Positions 1 to 6,361 of a DNA stretch of 16,897 bases are shown piece after piece. Below the pieces are notes generated by a model. The model had not been told where the DNA came from. It did not search any database and saw only the letters and a program-made list of their open reading frames with translations. The translations under genes and the position numbers were made by a program. Origin of the DNA: an uncultured Anaerobutyricum sp. (GTDB lineage: Bacteria; Bacillota; Clostridia; Lachnospirales; Lachnospiraceae). The stretch is taken from NCBI GenBank assembly GCA_934317185.1, contig CAKREJ010000027.1:1-16897 (forward strand), read 5' to 3'. The stretch's first letter is position 1. Every line of letters starts with the position of its first letter.

Positions 1-222
<222 letters not shown>

Positions 223-259
223 TTCTTCCCTGATGATTGTTACAGAGATAAATTTTCTC

Positions 260-288
260 TTGAAATCATTTTTTAATTGATATATAAT
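260..288 (+). promoter_or_regulatory. Sigma-A-like promoter in the gdhA 3' region, ahead of the terminator
   Basis: TTGAAA at 260-265 and TATAAT at 283-288 are separated by exactly 17 bases. The -10 box lies inside an imperfect palindrome, TTGATATATAATCAA (277-291). The expected start near 295 is only a few bases before the gdhA terminator stem at 301, so a transcript would end after about 40 bases unless it reads through into the lrp-like gene. It may be a chance match in AT-rich DNA or a regulated leader of the lrp-like gene. Confidence 0.35.
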
Positions 289-300
289 CAAAGAAACGCA

Positions 301-335
301 ACGGAGTGTTCCATTAAGGAATACTCCGTTTTTTA
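301..335 (+). terminator. Rho-independent terminator of gdhA
   Basis: A 12-base stem, ACGGAGTGTTCC (301-312) paired with GGAATACTCCGT (318-329), has one G-U pair and a 5-base loop. A run of T follows (330-334). It sits about 80 bases after the gdhA stop. Confidence 0.88.
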
Positions 336-408
336 TTATCCAGTTTTTTCTATTTTCGGATTTAAAAACCTTTCTTCTGTATAAAATCCATGCAGAAATC
401 AGGTTTAT

Positions 409-420
409 TTGATATATCAA
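409..420 (+). promoter_or_regulatory. Perfect palindrome upstream of the lrp-like gene, possible operator
   Basis: TTGATATATCAA is a perfect 12-base palindrome about 50 bases before the lrp-like start codon. A near-copy, TTGATATATAATCAA, lies at 277-291 over a promoter-like -10 box. Lrp/AsnC proteins commonly bind AT-rich, weakly palindromic sites near their own genes, so autoregulation is plausible. The assignment rests only on position and symmetry. Confidence 0.3.
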
Positions 421-469
421 TATTTATTTACTTACTAATTACTTATTAATTTACTTTTGGAGGTATACT

Positions 470-925
470 ATGGATAAAATAGACAGAAAAATTCTTTCTC
501 TTCTTCAGGAGAATGCCAGATATCCTTTAAAATATCTTGCACAGAAAGTATTCTTATCTTCTCCTGCCGTTTCTACAAGAATAGAACGTTTAGAAAAAGC
601 CGGCATTCTTACCGGCTATCATGCAACGATTGATCCCGTTGCTCTTGGATATCATATTACTGCATTTATTAACCTGACTTTAGACCCAAAACAAAAGGAT
701 GAATTCTACCCTTATGTAAAAGACTGCAAAAACGTACTTGAATGCAACTGTGTTACCGGTACATATTCTATCATGTTAAAAGTAGCCTTTCCAAGTACAA
801 TGGAATTAGATACTTTCATAGGACATCTGCAGCAATTTGGAAATACACAGACACAAATTGTATTCTCTACGGCAGTCCCACCAAGAGGAATTGGAATAGA
901 AACAGATGAACTTGAAAAGGAATAA
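470..925 (+). CDS. Lrp/AsnC family transcriptional regulator
   Basis: This 151-residue protein has the standard length and architecture of a single-unit Lrp/AsnC regulator. It opens with MDKIDRKILSLLQENARYPL, the typical first helix of the winged helix-turn-helix. The recognition region (about residues 22-45) includes LSSPAVSTRIERLEKAGIL. An AsnC-type ligand-binding and oligomerisation domain (RAM) follows at about 65-140. Such proteins form dimers to octamers and respond to amino acids. The start is supported by GGAGGT at 459-464, five bases before the ATG. Its 3' end faces the RlmH-like gene with only 10 bases between them and no obvious terminator. Two TTGAT...ATCAA palindromes upstream are candidate autoregulatory sites. 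The effector and targets cannot be read from the sequence. Confidence 0.92.
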   Translation: MDKIDRKILSLLQENARYPLKYLAQKVFLSSPAVSTRIERLEKAGILTGYHATIDPVALGYHITAFINLTLDPKQKDEFYPYVKDCKNVLECNCVTGTYSIMLKVAFPSTMELDTFIGHLQQFGNTQTQIVFSTAVPPRGIGIETDELEKE

Positions 926-935
926 TTTATATTTT

Positions 936-1427
936 TTATTTGTGATATGGATGATTATGCAGAATTCGGTATCCTCGATAGATTTGTTCATAAAGAACCA
1001 TTCCGCTCATATTCGATGACATGGTAAAGTCTGAGAGAACCAAAGGTTCTATGTACTCAGCACATGGTTGTACATACTCTTTTAGCTTACCTTCTGCCTT
1101 TATTTCATCCATTCCTTTTTCTGATGTATCTGCTACACTCTCATTCCACTCCGGTACAAAGAACATAACACCTTTTATTCCTGAACCTTCCCAGTTTTTT
1201 AGCTGATCGCTTAATTTTTCTGAGGTAAGTTCTGCCTTTCCCGGCTGTACCAATATTTTTTTCATACCGGTATCTTTTACAAGAAGAGCATTCCAGACTT
1301 TTTCCTTTTTTATAAATTTGCAACTAATCTTGCAATAGCGACTGAGACGTTTTTCGTATTCTGCGATAGCTTTTTTGCAGAATTTCTGTGACTTTTTAGA
1401 TTCCTGTATATATATTTCGTATTTCAT
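936..1427 (-). CDS. Degenerate RlmH-family SPOUT paralog that keeps the C-terminal tail
   Basis: This 163-residue protein is recognisably related to RlmH, the 23S rRNA pseudouridine-1915 N3-methyltransferase. The N-terminal part has IAEYEKRLSRYCKI (residues 21-34), like the family's AEYxKRLxRY helix. The C-terminal end, YEQIYRGYRILHNHPYHK (146-163), is a near-perfect RlmH tail; E. coli RlmH ends in ...NHPYHRE. The centre has diverged. Where RlmH carries the SAM-binding GGSxGLS loop, this protein has FFVPEWNESVAD (89-100) and a charged stretch, with no glycine-rich knot loop. On its own it should not bind SAM in the normal way. The start is supported by AAAGGA at 1433-1438. A second family member with the opposite defect lies at 4570-5025. 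I infer a partner role in a heterodimer. The alternative is a SPOUT relative with a new function. Family membership is fairly sure; function is not. Confidence 0.8.
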   Translation of the reverse strand: MKYEIYIQESKKSQKFCKKAIAEYEKRLSRYCKISCKFIKKEKVWNALLVKDTGMKKILVQPGKAELTSEKLSDQLKNWEGSGIKGVMFFVPEWNESVADTSEKGMDEIKAEGKLKEYVQPCAEYIEPLVLSDFTMSSNMSGMVLYEQIYRGYRILHNHPYHK

Positions 1428-1492
1428 ATTTTTCCTTTATTTTTCCACTACATGGGATAATCAGAATTGCTTCCCCTTTTATCATAATCCCC

Positions 1493-1551
1493 AAACAAAA
1501 AACTCCATATATTTTCACCTTTAGCATTGAAGCAACGGTAAAAATATATGG
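1493..1551 (-). terminator. Rho-independent terminator after tRNA-Arg
   Basis: On the minus strand a 15-base stem (1551-1537 with 1519-1505, one mismatch) encloses a 17-base loop and is followed by AGTTTTTTGTTTGG. It lies about 40 bases after the tRNA 3' end and before the start of the RlmH-like gene, so it should separate the two transcription units. Confidence 0.7.
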
Positions 1552-1588
1552 CGTTCTTCGTTTTCATTTGTTAAAATGCATAAAAAAA

Positions 1589-1662
1589 CGAACCAGAAGG
1601 GACTCGAACCCCCGACACACGGTTCCGGAAACCGTTGCTCTATCCAACTGAGCTACTGGTCC
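1589..1662 (-). tRNA. tRNA-Arg, anticodon CCG
   Basis: The minus strand folds into a complete cloverleaf of 74 bases. The acceptor stem is GGACCAG with CTGGTTC (one G-U pair) and discriminator G. The D arm contains AGCTCAGTTGGATAGAGC. The anticodon stem ACGGT/ACCGT holds loop TTCCGGA, giving anticodon CCG, which reads CGG arginine codons. The T arm contains GGTTCGAGTCC. The 3' CCA is not encoded; a run of T follows directly. CGG is a rare codon in AT-rich genomes. The tRNA has its own promoter-like sequence upstream (1692-1720) and a terminator downstream. Confidence 0.96.
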
Positions 1663-1665
1663 AAT

Positions 1666-1684
1666 GGAAGTTTATAAAACTTCC
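1666..1684 (-). other. Small perfect hairpin in the tRNA-Arg 5' leader
   Basis: GGAAGTTT and AAACTTCC form an 8-base perfect stem around a 3-base loop. The hairpin ends 3 bases before the tRNA 5' end and starts close to the predicted transcription start, so the precursor leader would be almost entirely this hairpin. It could affect RNase P processing or stabilise the precursor. Confidence 0.5.
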
Positions 1685-1691
1685 GTTGTTT

Positions 1692-1720
1692 ATAATACTA
1701 TATTTTATATTTTATTGCAA
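1692..1720 (-). promoter_or_regulatory. Sigma-A-like promoter for tRNA-Arg
   Basis: Read on the minus strand, TTGCAA (1720-1715) and TATTAT (1697-1692) are 17 bases apart. The -35 box lies within the last codons of the cysteine desulfurase gene. The predicted start is near 1685, about 22 bases ahead of the tRNA. Confidence 0.55.
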
Positions 1721-2895
1721 GGAAAAGTTTCTTTGTAAATTTGATAATCTTCTGCGTTTTCTCTCAATTTTTCCACTGCTTCTTTAATACATTTTATCGT
1801 TTCATCCACTTCATCTAACGTATTCTGGTATCCGATAGTAAGTCGTAATGTTCCCCGTGCCAGTTGTTTTGGAATTCCCATCGCAGTAAGCACATGAGAC
1901 GGAGAAGCAGCTCCGGTACTGCAGGCAGAAGCGGCTGATGCACATATGTTTTTTTCATCTAATAAAAGTAATAATTCATTTCCATCTATAAACTGAAAAC
2001 TGACATTGCAATTCCCCGGCAGCCGCTTTGCAACACTTCCATTTATTCGACAATACGGTATTTCTTCACAAAGCTTTTTCATAAAATAATCTCTCATCTG
2101 CTTCACTTGCTTTTCTCTTTCTGTCTGCGTAGCAAATGCAAGCTCTGCCGCTTTTCCCATCCCGATGATCCCTGCAACATTTTCTGTTCCTGCCCGATGA
2201 TTTTTTTCCTGCTTTCCACCATGAATATACGATGACAGCGGCATTTTTTTATCTATATAAAGAAATCCCACCCCTTTCGGTCCATTAAATTTATGTGCAC
2301 TTGCACTCAGTAAATTTATATTTTCTTTTTTTACATTAATAAGGAGCTGTCCATATGCCTGTACGGCATCTGTATGAAAGAAAATATTATTCTTTTTTGC
2401 AATTTTTCCAATCTGGTGAATTGGCTGTATTGTTCCTACTTCATTATTTGCATACATAACAGAGATTAATATGGTATCTTTCCGTATCATCTTTTCAAGT
2501 ACATCCAAACGAACGCTTCCCCATTCATCCACATCAAGATAAGTGACTTCAACCCCCTGTTTTTCCAAATACGTACAACTATTTAATACAGCATGATGCT
2601 CAATTTTACTTGTAATAATATGTCTCCCTTTTTCTTGTAACAACTGTGCTGTACTCTTTATCGCCCAATTATCTGACTCTGTTCCTCCCGATGTAAAATA
2701 AATCTCTTCCGGTGATGCTCCAAGCGTTTCTCCAATTTGTTTGCGAACTAATTCCATATCCCGCCGACATTCTGATGCCAGCTTATACATTCCTGAAGGA
2801 TTCCCGTATTTTTCACAAAAATATGGTTGCATTGCTTCTTTTACTTCCGGGCGAACCGGTGTTGTTGCCGCATTATCAAAATAAATCTTACGCAT
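1705..2895 (-). CDS. Cysteine desulfurase, NifS/IscS type
   Basis: This 396-residue PLP enzyme should remove sulfur from cysteine as a protein-bound persulfide, giving alanine, for Fe-S cluster assembly or tRNA thiolation. The N-terminal YFDNAATTPV (5-14) is the family hallmark. The PLP-stacking His is in EHHAVLN (about 101) and the PLP aspartate in HTDAVQ (176). The Schiff-base lysine is K202 in SAHKFNGPKG. RAGTEN (234-239) binds substrate. The catalytic cysteine is C325 in the mobile loop SACSTGAASPSH. The length and the short loop fit class I (NifS/IscS), not SufS. An AGAGGAAA ribosome binding site precedes the ATG. No NifU, IscU, thiI or mnmA lies beside it, so the sulfur acceptor is unknown; tRNA-Arg directly downstream is probably incidental. 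It is divergent from the flippase gene at 2994. Confidence 0.94.
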   Translation of the reverse strand: MRKIYFDNAATTPVRPEVKEAMQPYFCEKYGNPSGMYKLASECRRDMELVRKQIGETLGASPEEIYFTSGGTESDNWAIKSTAQLLQEKGRHIITSKIEHHAVLNSCTYLEKQGVEVTYLDVDEWGSVRLDVLEKMIRKDTILISVMYANNEVGTIQPIHQIGKIAKKNNIFFHTDAVQAYGQLLINVKKENINLLSASAHKFNGPKGVGFLYIDKKMPLSSYIHGGKQEKNHRAGTENVAGIIGMGKAAELAFATQTEREKQVKQMRDYFMKKLCEEIPYCRINGSVAKRLPGNCNVSFQFIDGNELLLLLDEKNICASAASACSTGAASPSHVLTAMGIPKQLARGTLRLTIGYQNTLDEVDETIKCIKEAVEKLRENAEDYQIYKETFPCNKI

Positions 2896-2993
2896 AGATA
2901 TTTCCTCTTTTCAATCATTCTTTATGAATTGCTTCTGAATAGTTACTTTTATTTTCGCATACAATCAAATAACCCTTTGTCTGTGGTGTTTTC

Positions 2994-4607
2994 ATGTCGT
3001 ATAAAGCTTCCTATAAAAAAACAATTTTCACTGGAACATTGATTTTAACAGTCTCTGGATTTCTTGCCAGAATTCTCGGATTCTATAACAGAATATTCCT
3101 CTCTAATCTGATTGGTGCAAAGGAACTCGGAATTTATCAACTTATTTTTCCAATATATATGTTGTGCTTTTCTTTATGCTGTCATGGCTTTGAAACCGGA
3201 ATTTCCAATCTCACTTCCCGCTTTTTTGCAAAAGGGCAGATAAAGAATGCACATCGGCTTGTAAAACTTGGCTGTCTTCTGTCTTTTTCCCTTTCGATTG
3301 TATTAATGTTTTTTCTATTTGAGGGAGCTGATTATTTAAGTACCTTTGTCTTAAAAGAAGCTTCTGCCGCTCCTTCTTTAAAAATCGCCGCCCTCTCCCT
3401 GCCCTTTGTGTCTGTAAAAGCCTGTCTCCACGGCTATTACATTGGCTTAAACCGTTCTTTTGTACCTGCCTTTAGTCAAATTATAGAACAGATTACCCGT
3501 GTAGGAAGTATCTATCTCCTTTCTGTTACTATTTTTCTTTTAAGTGCGGATGCCCGTATTGCCGCCTGGGGGATGGTGCTTGGGGAAGGAGTCTCTACAC
3601 TTTATACTGTTCTTGCCTATTTTCATACATATTTTTTAGAAAACAACCATTTGGTCTTTCATCCCAAATCAATACAAAAAAAGAAAGCTGCAAAAAAAAG
3701 AGCATCCTCTTTCCAAACAGAGTCTGCTCTTCTTCCTCCCAAAAAACTTTTCCTTCACTTTTTTTCTTTCAGTATGCCTATCTCCATCAACCATTTCAGT
3801 CTTACCGTTATCAACAGCTTAGAAACGATGTTGATTCCTTTTATGCTTAAAATATTTTTTCAGAGCCATACGCATGCTTTAGAAACTTATGGTACTTTAA
3901 CCGGGATGGCATTACCCTTCCTTTTCTTTCCTGCGACAATTGTAAATTCTTTATCTGTTATGCTTATGCCAGCTATTTCTTCCGCCTATGACCAGAAACA
4001 ACACCGACAGATGGAAAGCACAATATCCACCAGTCTGCATTTTTGCATTCTTATCGGTATATTCAGCACCTTTGCCTTTCTGATTTACGGAACAATACTT
4101 GGAGAAACTATCTTTCACAGTAAAGAAGCCGGAGAATATGTCCATTCTTTCTCTCTCCTTTGTCCATTCATGTACACTGCACAAACAACTTCAAGTATTT
4201 TAAATGGATTTGGCAAAACAAAACAGACGCTCTACCATAATCTTCTCGGTGTCGGAATCCGAATCTTCTTTATTCTGCTTCTCATTCCTTCAAAAGGAAT
4301 TTCCGGATATTTGTTCGGACTGCTCGCCGGATATAGTCTACAGCTTCTTTTAAATCTTTATCAAATTTACCGCACAGTACCTTTTTCCTTTTTTGCCGAA
4401 AAGACTATCCTTTATCCTACGATCACAGCAATACTAAGCGGCTTTCTCTCCAAAAAATTCTGGGAAATTGCTTCCGTCTCCTGGCAAATTCCCTCCTTCT
4501 ATATTCTTGCTGTCAGTGGATGTCTGTATTTTATTCTCTTCATCCTCCTGCAGCTCTTAAGAGAATATGTTACTGCACAATTCGGGCAATCTGTTCGCAC
4601 AAAATAA
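2994..4607 (+). CDS. SpoVB/MurJ-like polytopic flippase (MOP superfamily)
   Basis: This 537-residue, strongly hydrophobic protein has about 14 predicted membrane segments. Its N-terminus, with GTLILTVSGFLARILGFYNR and then LIGAKELGIYQLIFPIY, is the typical opening of SpoVB/YtgP-type members of the polysaccharide-transporter family. These proteins move lipid-linked sugars such as peptidoglycan precursors across the membrane; in endospore formers some members act in spore cortex synthesis. A basic cytoplasmic loop (KSIQKKKAAKKRAS, about residues 226-239) separates the two halves. The ribosome binding site before the ATG at 2994 is weak, so the exact start is less sure, but the residues just after it match the family. 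Its last 38 bases overlap the convergent rlmH gene. Which substrate it moves, and whether it is sporulation-specific, cannot be told. Confidence 0.87.
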   Translation: MSYKASYKKTIFTGTLILTVSGFLARILGFYNRIFLSNLIGAKELGIYQLIFPIYMLCFSLCCHGFETGISNLTSRFFAKGQIKNAHRLVKLGCLLSFSLSIVLMFFLFEGADYLSTFVLKEASAAPSLKIAALSLPFVSVKACLHGYYIGLNRSFVPAFSQIIEQITRVGSIYLLSVTIFLLSADARIAAWGMVLGEGVSTLYTVLAYFHTYFLENNHLVFHPKSIQKKKAAKKRASSFQTESALLPPKKLFLHFFSFSMPISINHFSLTVINSLETMLIPFMLKIFFQSHTHALETYGTLTGMALPFLFFPATIVNSLSVMLMPAISSAYDQKQHRQMESTISTSLHFCILIGIFSTFAFLIYGTILGETIFHSKEAGEYVHSFSLLCPFMYTAQTTSSILNGFGKTKQTLYHNLLGVGIRIFFILLLIPSKGISGYLFGLLAGYSLQLLLNLYQIYRTVPFSFFAEKTILYPTITAILSGFLSKKFWEIASVSWQIPSFYILAVSGCLYFILFILLQLLREYVTAQFGQSVRTK

Positions 4608-5025
4608 GACGCATCATCTGATGCGGAAAGGTAAGTGCCGAAAAACTCAGCTTTTCATTTGCTCTTCTTATCACTTGCTCAGACAGACCAAGTGACCCGC
4701 CAATCACCAAAGTCACCTGAGAAGGTACCTGCAAAAATATACGATTCATCCGTTCGCTCCATGCCTGTGTATTGTAATGCTTCCCATCAATGCACAGTGC
4801 GATTACATAATCATCGTCTTTTATTTTGTTTAAAATCCTCTCTCCCTCTGTGTCCCGAATCTGTCTTTCCACAGATTCAGGGCAGGAATCAGGAGTCGGC
4901 TCATCCGGGCACTCTACAATATCCATCGAATATTTTTTTCGGATTTCTTTTACATAATACTCAATACCTTCTTTAAAAAATTCTTCTTTTACTCTGCCAA
5001 CACAGACAATCTTTATTCCTGTCAT
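4570..5025 (-). CDS. rlmH: RlmH-type 23S rRNA pseudouridine methyltransferase lacking the C-terminal tail
   Basis: This 151-residue protein is a clear RlmH by its body. MTGIKIVCVGRVKEEFFKEGI opens it, GERIL lies at 61-65, and the SAM-binding knot loop LVIGGSLGLSE is at 106-116. KLSFSALTFPHQMMRLILCEQ follows at 125-145. RlmH methylates N3 of pseudouridine 1915 in 23S rRNA. The usual end, an IYRAFxI...PYHK-type tail, is absent: the protein stops after EQIARIVQ, and the tyrosine of the YR pair is alanine. None of the three frames past the stop encodes a PYHK-like remnant within 60 bases, so this is not a simple frameshift. The start lies 6 bases after the zinc peptidase stop, suggesting translational coupling. 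The 3' end overlaps the convergent flippase gene by 38 bases. The missing tail is present in the paralog at 936-1427. Confidence 0.92.
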   Translation of the reverse strand: MTGIKIVCVGRVKEEFFKEGIEYYVKEIRKKYSMDIVECPDEPTPDSCPESVERQIRDTEGERILNKIKDDDYVIALCIDGKHYNTQAWSERMNRIFLQVPSQVTLVIGGSLGLSEQVIRRANEKLSFSALTFPHQMMRLILCEQIARIVQ

Positions 5026-5031
5026 AATTCA

Positions 5032-5742
5032 TTAATCGTCTCTTCTGCCGCCAAATAATAAAAGAAGACGCAGCAACTGTAAGATAGAAGATGCGGCAGC
5101 AGCAACATAAGTAAGGGCCGCAGCCGTCAGTACCTTTCTTGCACCGGAAAGTTCATCGTCATAAAGAATATGAGAATTACCAAGAATCTTTAATGCTCTT
5201 GAAGAAGCATTAAACTCTACCGGCAACGTAACAAGCTGAAATACTACAGTAAGAGAAAATAACAATACACCAAACATGATCAATGTATGACTTCCACCGA
5301 GAATAATTCCAATTAAAATAAGTGGCCAGGAGATATTTGCACCAAAGTTTACAACCGGCACGATCGCACCTCGAACTTTAAGTGGTGCATAACTCTCTGC
5401 ATCCTGAATTGCATGGCCACACTCATGTGCTGCCACACCAATCGCCGCCACAGAAGTGGAGCGAAATGTTGCATCTGACAGATTAAGAACTTTGTTTGAC
5501 GGATCGTAATTGTCCGTCAGATCTCCGGAAATATGCCGAATCTCCACATCATAAATCCCGGCACCGTGCAAAATACGCTCGGCCGCTTCTGCCGCAGTAA
5601 TTCCTGCATGGCTTCTTACCTTATTAAACTTCGCATAAGTAGACTTCACTCTTGCAGAAGCAAGCAGGCAGATAACCATACCTATTACAACCAGAATATA
5701 TGTCGGGTCCCAAAACGCCCCGTAATATCCTCCATAATACAT
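5032..5742 (-). CDS. Membrane zinc metallopeptidase, YugP type
   Basis: With the ATG at 5742 the protein has 236 residues. This start is preferred over one 10 codons upstream because GGAGGT stands just before it and MYYGGYYG is typical of the family (Zn_peptidase_2). An N-terminal membrane helix (about 13-30) is followed by a soluble part with the zinc site HECGH (106-110) in VAAHECGHAIQ. E176 in LPVEFNAS is the likely third zinc ligand. Two further hydrophobic segments lie at about 137-172, and the C-terminal region (about 205-231) is hydrophobic. The physiological substrate of this family is not known to me. It lies in a run of minus-strand genes with the flavin reductase-like gene upstream and rlmH 6 bases downstream, so co-transcription with rlmH is likely. 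Confidence 0.9.
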   Translation of the reverse strand: MYYGGYYGAFWDPTYILVVIGMVICLLASARVKSTYAKFNKVRSHAGITAAEAAERILHGAGIYDVEIRHISGDLTDNYDPSNKVLNLSDATFRSTSVAAIGVAAHECGHAIQDAESYAPLKVRGAIVPVVNFGANISWPLILIGIILGGSHTLIMFGVLLFSLTVVFQLVTLPVEFNASSRALKILGNSHILYDDELSGARKVLTAAALTYVAAAASSILQLLRLLLLFGGRRDD

Positions 5743-5791
5743 ATCTATACCTCCAATCTCAAATGTAAGCAATTAATCCTTTTCTTAATTT

Positions 5792-5815
5792 ATATCCAAA
5801 GTTTTCATTGGATAT
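5792..5815 (-). other. Short inverted repeat between the flavin reductase-like and zinc peptidase genes
   Basis: ATATCCAA and TTGGATAT form a perfect 8-base stem with an 8-base loop. No T run follows on the minus strand, so a classical terminator is doubtful. It may be an mRNA processing or weak attenuation site within the probable operon. Confidence 0.35.
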
Positions 5816-5823
5816 TGTGACAT

Positions 5824-6336
5824 TTATTGTTCGATGCGGTATGCAGCAACAATTTCTGCTGTATACATATGATGATAATCTTTCTGCGGATACCATCTTC
5901 CATCTACTTCTGTGTCAATAAACTCTTCGGGATTTAACTGTGTTTCCATAAGTTTCTTACATACAAGGACCAGTTTACCTTCCTCAAAAGCAGGCTGTCC
6001 TTCTTCTGTCAGCACTATATTAAAACCTACTTTACTAATCTTATCCTCATCTCTTCCGGATACCTTTCCAAGATATCCCATCTCTTCTTTTCTCTCTCCA
6101 TCAAAAAATGTCAGCGTGAAAAAATCTCCTGCATCTACAAATTCCTTTGTAAAACGCTGTGGACGAATTCCGACAGTTACAACATTCTTTCCCCAGAAAA
6201 CTCCCATCGTTCCCCAGGAAGCAGTCATAGTATTTACTTTGTTCTCTTTCTTAGCAGAAATCAGCATCCAATCCTGACCAATTCTCTGAAATGGGTTTAT
6301 GTTTTCCTTTGTTACATCAATCTTTTCAAACTTCAT
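5824..6336 (-). CDS. Flavin reductase-like FMN-binding protein
   Basis: The 170-residue protein resembles the flavin reductase-like (FMN-binding split-barrel) family. Visible family features are ISAKKENKVNTMTASWGTMG (27-46), where flavin phosphate binding is expected, then VTVGIRPQRFTKEFVDAG and FFTLTFFDGERKEEMGYLGK with the GKVSGRDEDKI stretch. Members bind FMN and act as flavin or small-molecule reductases; the substrate is unknown here. A strong AGGAGG precedes the ATG. It starts 25 bases after the alcohol dehydrogenase stop, so the two are probably one operon. It could use reducing power from, or act on products of, the dehydrogenase reaction, but that is only context. Confidence 0.85.
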   Translation of the reverse strand: MKFEKIDVTKENINPFQRIGQDWMLISAKKENKVNTMTASWGTMGVFWGKNVVTVGIRPQRFTKEFVDAGDFFTLTFFDGERKEEMGYLGKVSGRDEDKISKVGFNIVLTEEGQPAFEEGKLVLVCKKLMETQLNPEEFIDTEVDGRWYPQKDYHHMYTAEIVAAYRIEQ

Positions 6337-6361
6337 TATTATATCCTCCTGAAAATATATA

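Noticed and set aside
3951..4184. Minus-strand open frame inside the flippase gene
   Set aside because: It is fully antisense to a well-supported gene and has no homology I recognise.
4540..4600. rlmH shortened by a sequencing frameshift
   Set aside because: I read all three minus-strand frames beyond the stop and none contains an RlmH-like YR...PYHK tail, so a single indel would not restore it.
5792..5815. Inverted repeat as a true terminator of the flavin reductase-like gene
   Set aside because: The stem is short and AT-rich with no T run on the minus strand; I list it only as a structure of unknown role.
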